DNA of 64,000 nucleotides, from NCBI GenBank assembly GCA_964057225.1, contig OZ059894.1:8566131-8630130 (forward strand), in the 5' to 3' direction. Shown here piece after piece: positions 1-9,900 of the stretch. Within the stretch, counting starts at the first letter, position 1; every line of letters starts with the position of its first letter. The notes under the pieces were generated by a model, which was not told where the DNA came from, made no database searches, and was given only the letters and a program-made list of their open reading frames with translations. The stretch comes from Auanema rhodensis (Eukaryota; Nematoda; Chromadorea; Rhabditida; Rhabditidae). The position numbers and the translations under genes were made by a program.

Positions 1-87
1 AATGACTTAAGAAGTTGAAGAATATATTATATTCCCACAATTTCACGAAAACTCTCCTATTTTTTGAAAATTACTTCTAAACTTTAT

Positions 88-159
88 GGCCGAATGGTCT
101 AGGGGTATGATTCTCGCTTCGGGTGCGAGAGGTCCCGGGTTCAATTCCCGGTTCGGCCC
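88..159 (+). tRNA. tRNA-Pro(CGG) copy 1
   Basis: Array consensus. The 72-nt cloverleaf has a 7-bp acceptor GGCCGAA/TTCGGCC, anticodon stem CTCGC/GCGAG with loop TTCGGGT (anticodon CGG), and a 5-bp T stem around TTCAATT. Confidence 0.95.
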
Positions 160-332
160 AATTTTTTGATTTGATAACTCAAATCGAAGTATTAATGATT
201 CTGATTCATAATCTAATCATCACGCTTTGTCCTTTTTTGTAAAAAAATGACTTAAGAAGTTGAAAAATATATTATATTCCCACAATTTCACGAAAACTCT
301 CCTATTTTTTGAAAATTACTTCTAAACTTTAT

Positions 333-404
333 GGCCGAATGGTCTAGGCGTATGATTCTCGCTTCGGGTGCGAGAGGTCCCGTGTTCAATTCTCGGTTCG
401 GCCC
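333..404 (+). tRNA. tRNA-Pro(CGG) copy 2, degenerate
   Basis: Three changes: G17>C in the D loop, and G51>T plus C61>T giving a T-T mismatch in the T stem and a damaged B box. It is probably a weak or dead copy. Confidence 0.75.
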
Positions 405-577
405 AATTTTTTGATTTGATAACTCAAATCGAAGTATTATTGATTCTCATTCATAATGTATTCATCACGCTTTGTCCTTTTTTGTAAAAAAATGACTAAA
501 CAAATTAAAGAATATATTATAAATTAACAATTTAACAAAAACTCTCCTATTTTTTGAAAATAACTTTCAAACTTCAT

Positions 578-649
578 GGCCGAATGGTCTAGGGGTATGA
601 TTCTCGCTTCGGGTGCGAGAGGTCCCGGGTTCAATTCCCGGTTCGGCCC
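578..649 (+). tRNA. tRNA-Pro(CGG) copy 3
   Basis: Consensus. Start of the segment duplicated at 15543. Confidence 0.95.
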
Positions 650-822
650 AATTTTTTGATTTGATAACTCAAATCGAAGTATTAATGATTCTGATTCATA
701 ATCTAATCATCACGCTTTGTCCTTTTTTGTAAAAAAATGACTTAAGAAGTTGAAGAATATATTATATTCCCACAATTTCACGAAAACTCTCCTATTTTTT
801 GAAAATTACTTCTAAACTTTAT

Positions 823-894
823 GGCCGAATGGTCTAGGGGTATGATTCTCGCTTCGGGTGCGAGAGGTCCCGGGTTCAATTCCCGGTTCGGCCC
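823..894 (+). tRNA. tRNA-Pro(CGG) copy 4
   Basis: Consensus. Confidence 0.95.
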
Positions 895-1067
895 AATTTT
901 TTGATTTGATAACTCAAATCGAAGTATTAATGATTCTGATTCATTATCAAATCATCACGCTTTGTCCTGTCTTGTAAAAAAATGACTAAACAAGTTAAAG
1001 AATATATTATATTCCCACAATTTCACGAAAACTCTCCTATTTTTTGAAAATTACTTCTAAACTTTAT

Positions 1068-1139
1068 GGCCGAATGGTCTAGGGGTATGATTCTCGCTTC
1101 GGGTGCGAGAGGTCCCGGGTTCAATTCCCGGTTCGGCCC
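1068..1139 (+). tRNA. tRNA-Pro(CGG) copy 5
   Basis: Consensus. Confidence 0.95.
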
Positions 1140-2012
1140 AATTTTTTGATTTGTTAACTGAAATCGAAGTATTATTGATTCTCATTCATAATGTAATCAT
1201 CAAGCTTTGTCATGTTCAAAAATGACTAAACAAGTTAAAGAATATATTATAAATTAACAATTTCACAAAATCTTTCTTATTTTTTGAAAATTACTTCTAA
1301 ACTTCGTTCCGTTATGCTCCCGCGTCGATCTTACAGACCAATGGAGTCTACAAGATGAGCGTGGTAGTATTCCAGATGTAGCGTTTAAACATGGAGCATA
1401 AGGATAAACATAAGACTCGAGAAAGATTGGTTTATTATATCTACGTGATTACAATAAGATACATATAACTAAGTAATCAGTATCTGGAAAGAATTAAAAA
1501 AATTTTTAACCAAATTATGAAAGTTTTAACCCTCTTTAACGAATACTAGACTATGTTTTATTGGCGAACGTGCTTATAAAATAATAAAAACAAGTTTTTA
1601 AGCATAACGCTCTAACAAGTGTAGACAAAAAGTTAACTATTTTTTTTTGCTAGAGTTTGGTTGTTTGTTTCAATTTGTGTGAGTTGAGAAAAAAAATAGA
1701 AAAGTTTTGCGTAATACCAAATAACTTCTAAATTGAGTCATTGATTACTCAAGTGAAGACTGTTGCTCAGATATTGTTGCAAACTATGTCTTTCATTTTT
1801 CGTCTCATCTAGTATGGGGAAGTTAGTTGAAATTAGGAAGGTTCGAACTATATGATAAAGAATTATCTTCTCACATTTCCCGTGTTCATTATGCTCTAGT
1901 TTACTTTTTGACTTAAGAGTGACTTGTTTTAGAGGACTCGTTATAAAATTTGTGTTCTAGTATTACTTTAAAGAAAGTTATTACAAAACAATTTACAATA
2001 AAATCTCATGAG

Positions 2013-3071
2013 TTAATGGTTTTTTCTTGATGGTAGCCAATTTGTATCCGAAAGGTCTTCTGGTTCGTCATAAGAGTCTTCATCGTTGTTGTTTCCGTTG
2101 ATAACCTCTATGATTTCGATATCGCTGTCATCGTCTGAGCTGTCTGTATGTGTACTGGGCTTATGTGCGATTCCGTCATCTGTTTCTCGATTAAATAATT
2201 TGAGATTGTCCTTGTGAACGTCTTGGATCTTTCCGAAAAGGTTTTTGATTTGAACCATGTTTCCCTTCACATTAATAACTTCAAATGATCCATCATAAGC
2301 TTTCCGAAGCTTTTGTCCTGGCTTGTGCATTTTCACAGCTAACATAACGCAGTCTCCTTCTTGTATATCTCTTTCGTGAGTGCGTAATCGAGCATCATGT
2401 TTCTTTTTTGCTAATTCTTGATGCTTTTCCAAATTTTCTTGAATGATTGTTTTCTGTTTGCTTCGGATTTTCTCAATATTTTCAATCTCCTTTGAAATTT
2501 CCTTTGGTTCAGTTGTTTCGGGGTATAAATCTTTATCCAATCTCAAACGGCTTTCTTCCCCGAATAGTACAACGTATGGTGATATTCCTGTGGTTGCATG
2601 CGTTGTGGTGTTCAATGCAAAGGTAATTTTTGGCAAAAACATGTCCCAATCAATTGTCAATTCCCCTTGCGTGGTGTTTTGAAGGTTAATAAGTGCAGGG
2701 TCTTGATTATATTCAGGGCAGAGCTTCGATGTTAGTGCTCTAATCAGATCATTCCACGAACCAGTTGTTTTAAGCTGTTTAGGAACTTGTCTGTAAGCTT
2801 CTTCTGCTGCTTCATTTTTGAGAAGCAAAGGAAGAAGTGCTAACCTTTTAGGGATAACAAGGCCAATGGCATTAGCAAACAAGTTGAATTTACCCGTAAA
2901 ATCACGGAAGTTACGACTGCCGTCGTAAGTTGGACAGTAAGGCGAAAGTAAGGCTTGCGCGATTGTTGTTTTCCCTGCCCCAGGTAGTGAGGAAACAGCT
3001 TCCGTCATGATGTTATTCGTACGGGTAGATGGTATTTTGATCGTTCTACCTGTTATTGGTGGGGTCTCCAA
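2013..3071 (-). pseudogene. Gag-integrase fusion remnant (Gypsy-like)
   Basis: A 352-codon open frame. The first codon is TTG; the first ATG is at 3008 and the frame is open from about 3224. Residues about 45-115 look like Gag capsid (helical, with YDGSRNFRDFTGKFNLF). From about residue 140 it becomes the end of a Ty3/Gypsy integrase core (TFALNTTTHATTGISPYVVLFG), a helical linker and the C-terminal barrel-like tail (GDCVMLAVKMHKPGQKLRKAYDGSFEV), then an acidic end. Protease, RT, RNase H and the integrase zinc and DDE residues are absent. The fusion is a deletion that keeps frame. The upstream gag frames are shifted, so it is probably not expressed as is. Confidence 0.8.
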
Positions 3072-3136
3072 AATAGGGGTTGTTTGCGTGGATGGAATAG
3101 ATCTATTGGGTGCCTTAGGAAGTGAGTCTGTTGTTG

Positions 3137-3694
3137 TTAAGATGGGAGTAGAAGTTTGATGAATACTGGTATTTGGCGCAGGCTTGGTGAGATATTAATG
3201 TTAGGGACTGATGAATATCTGCTTTTGCGCTTGGTGTTGAAAGTTTTATCTTTAGGCGAAAGGTTAAAAAGATCAGTAACAATGTTTCTAAGAGAACTAA
3301 GCCCACCCGCGCTAGAAGTTTTTGAAAGTAAAGGGGAATCGGTTGGTTCGGTTAATGAGAGAGACTGAGAAGCGTCGCTGATGTTTTGATTTTTCTTATT
3401 TTTATTACAATTAGAGGAGCATACCTTTTTAGGAGTGATCGGTGTTTGTTCCTCCACAATGATTGATAGTTCTTCTTCTATAGTAGGTACGTAGTCCGGG
3501 TCGCCTAGTTGTTCAGTAGGTGAGACAGAATCAGTAGTAGGAATAAGGAAATTATCCGGCTTCTTGTCGACTTTCTGCTCCTCTTCTAATATAGCGACCT
3601 CTTGAGCTCGAGCTCGACTTCTGGTAAAGGGAGCTGAGTCTTGGGAATCGAAATGCGTACTTATAGGTACGGCTGAATGGAATCTCTTAGCCAC
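3137..3694 (-). pseudogene. Gag N-terminal disordered region, frameshifted
   Basis: A 185-codon frame rich in Ser, Thr, Pro, Glu and Lys, with no ATG at all (it opens at a GTG). It overlaps the upstream end of the Gag-integrase frame in a different frame, which suggests one low-complexity Gag N-terminus broken by an indel. A small basic patch with Cys (KVCSSNCNKNKKNQN) is present. The family is not independently recognisable. The same frame state occurs in the copy at 18102. Confidence 0.5.
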
Positions 3695-3698
3695 CTTG

Positions 3699-3959
3699 CT
3701 AGAACTCTTGGTTTGAAAAAACCTTGAGTGCTTGGTAACGTGTGGGATGTTGAGACGTTAAAGAATGCGGTGAATAAGGATGAGGATGTAGGCAAAATGA
3801 GAAAGGCTTTGGAGAGCGACCGGTGTCGTATCGACAACTTGTGAGAATGAGGTCGATGCCTTGGCCAATGGCGATGGATCCGCCTTCTACTGTGTGATAT
3901 CGGGACTCTGGTGCTCTCCGTATTTTTCTCTGTAGTTGAAAATCTGATTCACAAAACAT
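3699..3959 (-). pseudogene. Possible start of gag (86 codons)
   Basis: It opens with a real ATG at 3959 directly after an acceptor-like tcaccccag, and ends with TAG just before the gag-like frame. A T6 run (gttttttc) near its end separates it from the next frame by +1. I do not recognise the protein. It could be the first Gag codons before an indel in the T run, or an unrelated leader ORF. Confidence 0.3.
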
Positions 3960-4080
3960 CTGGGGTGACCAAGCTGTTATTTTACAAAACGTTTAGTGTA
4001 ATTCGTAATATTCGTTCAATTACAGCACATTTTACTGATTTGTATGCAACCATTCTCCTCATGCTGAACCATTTTCCTCA

Positions 4081-4145
4081 TGGTCTAGGAGTATGATTCT
4101 CGCTTCGGGTGCGAGAGGTCCCGGGTTCAATTCCCGGTTCGCCCC
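4081..4145 (+). pseudogene. tRNA-Pro(CGG) pseudogene, 5' truncated
   Basis: Lacks positions 1-7 because of the Gypsy-fragment insertion. It also has a G>A in the D loop and G69>C at the 3' acceptor strand, so no acceptor stem can form. Confidence 0.85.
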
Positions 4146-4318
4146 AATTTTTTTATTTGTTATCTCAAATCGAAGTATTATTGATTCTCATTCATAATGT
4201 ATTCATCACGCTTTGTCCTTTTTTGTAAAAAAATGACTAAACAAATTAAAGAATATATTATAAATTAACAATTTCACAAAATCTCTCCTATTTTTTGAAA
4301 ATTACTTCTAAACTTTAT

Positions 4319-4390
4319 GGCCGAATGGTCTAGGGGTATGATTCTCGCTTCGGGTGCGAGAGGTCCCGGGTTCAATTCCCGGTTCGGCCC
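4319..4390 (+). tRNA. tRNA-Pro(CGG) copy 6
   Basis: Consensus. Confidence 0.95.
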
Positions 4391-4563
4391 AATTTTTTGA
4401 TTTGTTAACTGAAATCGAAGAATTAATGATTCTCATTCATAATGTAATCATCAAGCTTTGTCCTTTTTTGTAAAAAAATGACTAAACAAGTTAAAGAATA
4501 TATTATAAATTAACAATTTCACAAAATCTCTCTTATTTTTTGAAAATTACTTCTAAACTTTAT

Positions 4564-4635
4564 GGCCGAATGGTCTAGGGGTATGATTCTCGCTTCGGGT
4601 GCGAGAGGTCCCGGGTTCAATTCCCGGTTCGGCCC
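4564..4635 (+). tRNA. tRNA-Pro(CGG) copy 7
   Basis: Consensus. Confidence 0.95.
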
Positions 4636-4808
4636 AATTTTTTGATTTGTTATCTCAAATCGAAGTATTAATGATTCTCCTTCATAATGTAATCATCAAG
4701 CTTTGTCCTTTTTTGTAAAAAAATGACTAAACAAGTTAAAGAATATATTATAAATTAACAATTTCACAAAATCTCTCTTATTTTTTGAAAATTACTTCTA
4801 AACTTTAT

Positions 4809-4880
4809 GGCCGAATGGTCTAGGGGTATGATTCTCACTTCGGGTGCGAGAGGTCCCGGGTTCAATTCCCGGTTCGGCCC
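4809..4880 (+). tRNA. tRNA-Pro(CGG) copy 8, anticodon-stem variant
   Basis: G29>A produces an A-C mismatch with position 39 in the anticodon stem. Confidence 0.85.
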
Positions 4881-5053
4881 AATTTTTTGATTTGTTAACT
4901 GAAATCGAAGAATTAATGATTCTCATTCATAATGTAATCATCAAGCTTTGTCCTTTTTTGTAAAAAAATGACTAAACAAGTTAAAGAATATATTATAAAT
5001 TAACAATTTCACAAAATCTCTCTTATTTTTTGAAAATTACTTCTAAACTTTAT

Positions 5054-5125
5054 GGCCGAATGGTCTAGGGGTATGATTCTCGCTTCGGGTGCGAGAGGTC
5101 CCGGGTTCAATTCCCGGTTCGGCCC
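5054..5125 (+). tRNA. tRNA-Pro(CGG) copy 9
   Basis: Consensus. Confidence 0.95.
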
Positions 5126-5298
5126 AATTTTTTGATTTGTTAACTGAAATCGAAGAATTAATGATTCTCATTCATAATGTAATCATCAAGCTTTGTCCTT
5201 TTTTGTAAAAAAATGACTAAACAAGTTAAAGAATATATTATAAATTAACAATTTCACAAAATCTCTCTTATTTTTTGAAAATTACTTCTAAACTTTAT

Positions 5299-5370
5299 GG
5301 CCGAATGGTCTAGGGGTATGATTCTCGCTTCGGGTGCGAGAGGTCCCGGGTTCAATTCCCGGTTCGGCCC
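5299..5370 (+). tRNA. tRNA-Pro(CGG) copy 10
   Basis: Consensus. Confidence 0.95.
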
Positions 5371-5543
5371 AATTTTTTGATTTGTTAACTGAAATCGAAG
5401 AATTAATGATTCTGATTCATTATCTAATCATCACGCTTTGTCCTTTCTTGTAAAAAAATGACTAAACAAGTTAAAGAATATATTATAAATTAACAATTTC
5501 ACAAAATCTCTCTTATTTTTTGAAAATTACTTCTAAACTTTAT

Positions 5544-5615
5544 GGCCGAATGGTCTAGGGGTATGATTCTCGCTTCGGGTGCGAGAGGTCCCGGGTTCAA
5601 TTCCCGGTTCGGCCC
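5544..5615 (+). tRNA. tRNA-Pro(CGG) copy 11
   Basis: Consensus. The last unit before the BEL insertion. Confidence 0.95.
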
Positions 5616-5730
5616 AATTTTTTGATTTGTTAACTGAAATCGAAGAATTAATGATTCTGATTCATTATCTAATCATCACGCTTTGTCCTTTCTTGTAAAA
5701 AAATGACTAAACAAGTTAAAGAATATATTA

Positions 5731-6081
5731 TGTGGCGATCTACCACAAGTGTATAGTATGGTTGGAAGTAAAACACAAATTGAATATGTAGAAAAGGGTT
5801 TATTGATGAATTAACAAGACAAGCACGGAATAAAATCACTGACTGCGAACGTTGAAAAAGTAAGACTGATCTCTTCTCGTGGGCGGTCGTCAGCCTGAAA
5901 CAAAGAGTTAGTCATGCCACATGTATAACACAACATGTGGTATGGATAAAAATTACTTAGGAAGTTACAAGAAAGAAGAAAGAGGAGAGAGAGAGAGAGA
6001 GAGAGAGGGAGAGAACAGGAGAGACAAATAAAACAATTGTTGAAGATAAAATTTATACAAACTCACTCGCTTATCGCGACA
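5731..6081 (-). repeat. BEL element 3' LTR
   Basis: Same 351-bp sequence as 15129-15479. On the + strand it starts TGTGGCGATC and ends ATCGCGACA, giving TG...CA ends on either strand. It contains TGTGG/CCACA inverted bases at one end, a hairpin ccacatgt/acatgtgg (5917-5940) and a GA microsatellite (about 5984-6007). Confidence 0.93.
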
Positions 6082-6111
6082 CTCCCGGCAATGCGGGAAT
6101 GAGAAGAAGGC

Positions 6112-6618
6112 CTACAAAGGTCTTTTACGTTTTATATCACCACAAACCACTCCATGATGCGTATCCGCCTTACATCTATAGCAGGATACCTCGCAAATCG
6201 CTGGATGTTTTTGATTCAAACATCTGATGCATAACCCCAGTTCATGAAGACGGAGAGTGCGTTCCGGTGAGGAAGGATAAATCGGACAGGCCGCAGTACG
6301 GTGCCCATCAGCTGTCGGTTTATTGCAGAATACACATGAAGCTTTAGGAGCAGTCTGAATGGTCAAATTGTCTAGTTTCAGATTTAACGAATGTTGAATA
6401 TTGTCCAGTCGTTCGGATAGATGGTTCACCGCGCTAGCTAGGTGCTCGTAGAGCCTCTTTTCAAGCACAATTAGTTGCCTCAGATTGGCAGCAGTGTTAG
6501 GTAGATGGGAATATTTTTTGAGCTCTTCCTCAAAGGAAGCATTCTCAATTATATTCGAGACAATATCTTCCATTTTCATGGAATATAGGAGAAACATGAG
6601 CTGCATCCTTATATACAT
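6112..6618 (-). CDS. Post-env accessory ORF with triple zinc knuckle (BEL)
   Basis: About 168 codons from the first in-frame ATG (6618); a second plausible start is the Met before EDIVSNII. The N-terminal half is helical and leucine-rich, a coiled-coil candidate. The C-terminal half has three Cys/His clusters: CVFC..H..C, CIRC..H..C and CYRC..HH..C. This is the same three-module layout as the nucleocapsid part of the element's own Gag. It sits 296 bp downstream of the env stop and ends 30 bp before the 3' LTR. Acceptor-like sites (ttttgtacag, aaagtccag) lie just upstream, so it may be made from a spliced mRNA. The function is unknown; RNA binding is inferred. A similar ORF occupies the same place in the other BEL family here (26811-27140, 47154-47483). 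Confidence 0.7.
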   Translation of the reverse strand: MYIRMQLMFLLYSMKMEDIVSNIIENASFEEELKKYSHLPNTAANLRQLIVLEKRLYEHLASAVNHLSERLDNIQHSLNLKLDNLTIQTAPKASCVFCNKPTADGHRTAACPIYPSSPERTLRLHELGLCIRCLNQKHPAICEVSCYRCKADTHHGVVCGDIKRKRPL

Positions 6619-6624
6619 GTTCAC

Positions 6625-6920
6625 ATCTGGACTTTAAACGCTGATTAACATCTATTAGTTTATTGTACAATGGTGTGTTTAGGTTATCTTGTTACAGATA
6701 CAATGAATTTTAGAGCCTGTACAAAAGGTTATGTGTTATGTAACTGAGTTGGATAAAAGAAACTTGATACTACCATAAATTGAAAAGAAAGAAAAACAAT
6801 GATATTGTTTTATTACAATGGTTATATTCGTACATAATGCTTTCTTTTTCCTTTGTTTCATTATTATTTCAATTTTTAATTTTAAATTTAATCTCCACAA
6901 GAAATTCTTCTCTTATGCTT
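6625..6920 (-). other. BEL env-accessory spacer
   Basis: 296 bp, AT-rich, with no ORF. On the minus strand it carries pyrimidine tracts and possible 3' splice sites (ttttgtacag, aaagtccag) that could serve the accessory ORF. Confidence 0.4.
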
Positions 6921-9900
6921 TTAAAACCTTTGATCCCGAAATAAGGCTTTTGATTTTATCCACAGTGTGAATATCCTGGTAGCTATCCATTGTGTGGTTA
7001 AGACTGTATTCAAAACTACACAGTACATTATGGGTGTACATGCCACATATCCTATGGTGGCGGTTATTGCAACGCCTATCAATATGATTCCCAACTTTGA
7101 TAAAATTAACTTGAAGATTGGAGCGAAGTCAATGGATTTGGATTCTGTACCCTTACTTGAGTCACTTTCGTTTATTTCATCTATGCTTGCTATGTGATGT
7201 AATATTCCTTTAATAATGATCTTAATTTTTTTATTGTCGCATGTGGTATAGCATAATTCATCAATCTGAGAATTTTCTCTTTTCATTGTTACTTTTGTGA
7301 TTGCTACTTTTGGAGAGCATTTTATCATGAATACTTCTTTTTGACATTCGATAGAAATCCATGTTTCTTCTGCCGTAAGGCATTGGAATTCTGCGAATGC
7401 ACCCTGCCCGCAGGAGTAGCAACCTGATAGTTTTGTCAGGGCAGGTGCGCAAGGCAAATTGTTGGAGAAAATCACTGAGTTTAAGAATAGGGATGAATCG
7501 ACCGTAACTAAATTTTCGTCTAAATTCGTAGAGAATGATAACGTGTTATCTTTAGTTTTAAAGTTTTGGTTAGGAGATTTTATGTCTGATGTATTGGACA
7601 TTTTTTCAAAAGTAGGGGTATCACACCTACATTTTATTTCATCAAATCTATTGAATGTGCAAGGGCAGAATGAGGATACTGTACAGTTATTAAAATGTTT
7701 TAATGCGGCTTCCTCTGTTGCACATTGAATTATTCCCTTTGTGTGTATATCCGTAATGTACGTGTTTTCTTTGGAGGAAAAAAATAATTTTGTGTACATT
7801 TCTGGAGGAGGTTGTGATTGTGATAACGTTGTTATATTGAAAAGTTGTTCACGATTTTTCGTGTAAGGTTGTAGAGTGATATTGTAATTATTTTTCTGCT
7901 GGAGTAATGTTGTTTCTATATTAAATACGGTTTGGGTGGACCAACTATCACAAGTATAGACTTCGTATACTTCCTCAGTGACGGGTATATGCTCTATTTT
8001 GTAGAAAAGGCACGGATCTGTCCAAATCATAGGACATGTGTAAAATCTTGCTGACGATGTGAAGCAACCTGATTGTGAAGGGAACGTATATGGTTGTAGT
8101 TCCTCGATTTTATTATGAAGCGAGTTAGTTTCACATGTTCCGTCACACGAGCCCCGGTGACGGCATCGTAATATGCTCAATATGTTGACGGTTGTCTGTC
8201 TAGTGAAGTATCTAGTATTCTTCTGGCAGACATGTTCAGTATATAGTTTAGTTATTTTAAATTGACCAATTTCATGATTAGAATGCGTTATGGTAATGCA
8301 TAATTGTTTTGTTCCGGGAGAAAATATGATATCTTGACTGTATTCGTGATAACAAGCTAAGTTGTCATCGCATCGTATGTTAACGAAGTGTTGAACATGA
8401 ACATCGGAACATGAACTGCAGCTTCCAATACATAAAGCCAAGATGATTGCCAGTAACGATGGTAAAGATGTTTGCGACCCTCTAGTAAAGAGAGAGAATT
8501 TTGGTGGCTTTCTCGTATGGTTTAAAATAGGGTAAATATGCTTTTGAAAGGTTTCATGATCCACAATATTAGCGTCTTGTGTGTTCGTTTGTTTTAATTG
8601 CAACGTATCATTGTGGTCTTCTGTTATTTTTTGATCAGTTTCATGATCTTCTTGTTCGGAGATTGTTTTATGTTTTAATTTCATGATGTTGAGCATGGTT
8701 TGAGTGTTTCTGGACCATGTCTTATATCTATATTGGCTGTAACCCATGCGGCATAGACAAGAGACTATGAGGGTAACTGCCATAATGGTTATTATCACTG
8801 TCCATGTTGCCATTTCTGGGGAGCAATGAGGATTCGCTATAAGTTTTGTGGTGAACATGTTAGAGTCCTTGCAACTATTGATTTCTTCGGCATACGTCGA
8901 AGTAATTATAATCGGTAATGAAAGGGCTTTCATTATGTCAGCTGCTATTTTTGGGTTTATTTTATTTTTTCTTTGGTGTGTGGCATAGGACATTTTTAGT
9001 GGGAAGGCTTTTATATTTTCCTTCTCAGTGACCTCATCTTGTTCTGTATATTTTGCTGTTTTTACTGATGATAGCTTTGTTTTATTTTGAGGTCGATCAT
9101 TTGTTGCATCCTCATTATTCTCTGTTTCTGGAGTGTATGTATTATCATGTTGAGAGTTATCTGATTCATATGCAATATCGTAATTATGGTTGCTATCATT
9201 TATGTTATTGTTCTCATGTATTGTTTCATCTGTATGTTCTATAGGATGATCGGAGTGTATGTTGTCTAATACGGTATCAGTATGTGGTATTCTATCTGTT
9301 GAGCTATTATTTTCTTGGACTATGTGTGAGTTGTCTTCTATGATTTTGTTGTTGCTAGTGTTGCATCTTATCTCTAGTGGATAGAGCTGATTGATAGATC
9401 GAGTAATTATGTTTCCATTGCTTGTTGCAACTTTTGCTGAACGTATGTTGCCATCTGAACTAGTGATTGTTTCAATGATGCGACCTAGTTTCCATGTTCC
9501 TCGTGGCAACATGTCGTTTTGTATCAATACTATTTCATCTGGTTGGGGGAAGATGTTTGTGTGATTCTTTCTATGGTGTTTATGCTTAAATATATCTTTT
9601 AAGCTTGTTAGATATTCTTCTTGAAATCGTTTCCAAAATTTAGATGCTGAGTCTTCTGATAATTGAAGCGCTTCTAGCGCTTGCTCTGTTGATTGAATCG
9701 TTTGAATATCGCTATGGATATCAAATATATGAGTATCCGCGTTGTTTTCAGGTAATGAAAACTTTATGGCTGATGTTAAAAAGTCAATTGGCCTTATGGG
9801 TAGAGTGTCTAAATTATCTGGGTGTGGATGGGTGAGTGGGCGTGTATTAATTATAGCTTCTATTTTTACAATGGCTGTGTGTAAGTCATCCAGGGACATT

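Larger units (their letters stand above)
1..1304 (+). repeat. tRNA-Pro(CGG) tandem array, block 1
   Basis: Five full tRNA units with a period of exactly 245 bp; the window opens inside a unit. Each unit is a 72-bp tRNA gene preceded by a T-run and the conserved string ttacttctaaactttat, and followed 2-3 bases later by a run of 5-6 T, which fits a Pol III terminator. The rest is an AT-rich spacer with conserved boxes, including gaatatatta. Spacers come in several classes (for example attcccacaa or aaattaacaa after the tatt box). The internal promoter is visible in each gene: A box TGGTCTAGGGG and B box GGTTCAATTCC. The block ends where a Gypsy-like fragment cuts the next unit just before its tRNA. 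Confidence 0.95.
1305..4080 (-). mobile_element. Gypsy-like LTR element fragment, internally deleted (copy A1)
   Basis: A 2.8-kb insertion between aaactt of the spacer and position 8 of a tRNA. It replaced 10 bp (the last spacer bases and the acceptor 5' strand), and no target duplication is visible. Coding remnants run on the minus strand: gag-like pieces at the right and an integrase C-terminal part at the left. No LTR pair, PBS or protease/RT/RNase H is recognisable, so this is a non-autonomous remnant. About 700 bp (1305-2012), 3' of the coding part, hold no gene I recognise and may be 3' UTR or LTR remnant. Confidence 0.75.
578..4430 (+). repeat. Segmental duplication, left copy
   Basis: Three tRNA units, the Gypsy-like fragment, a truncated tRNA and one more tRNA recur in the same order and orientation at 15543-19395, at a constant offset of 14,965 bp. 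I saw only single-base differences inside the retroelement, for example in the gag/pol ORF near 2739 versus 17704 and at 4056 versus 19021. Homology fades in the spacer after the tRNA at 4319. The shared insertion breakpoint shows that duplication followed the Gypsy insertion. Confidence 0.9.
4081..5730 (+). repeat. tRNA-Pro(CGG) tandem array, block 2
   Basis: One truncated and six full units, 245-bp period. Interrupted at 5731 by the BEL element, directly after gaatatatta in the spacer. Confidence 0.95.

Noticed and set aside
2900..2975. Walker-A-like LPGAGKTT in the Gag-integrase remnant
   Set aside because: It lacks the G four residues before GK, and no Walker B or NTPase fold follows. 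Chance within Gag.
3718..3730. T6 run between the 86-codon ORF and the next frame as a programmed frameshift site
   Set aside because: The shift needed is +1 at a T homopolymer, there is a second break further on, and the element is dead in both copies. A simple indel is more likely.
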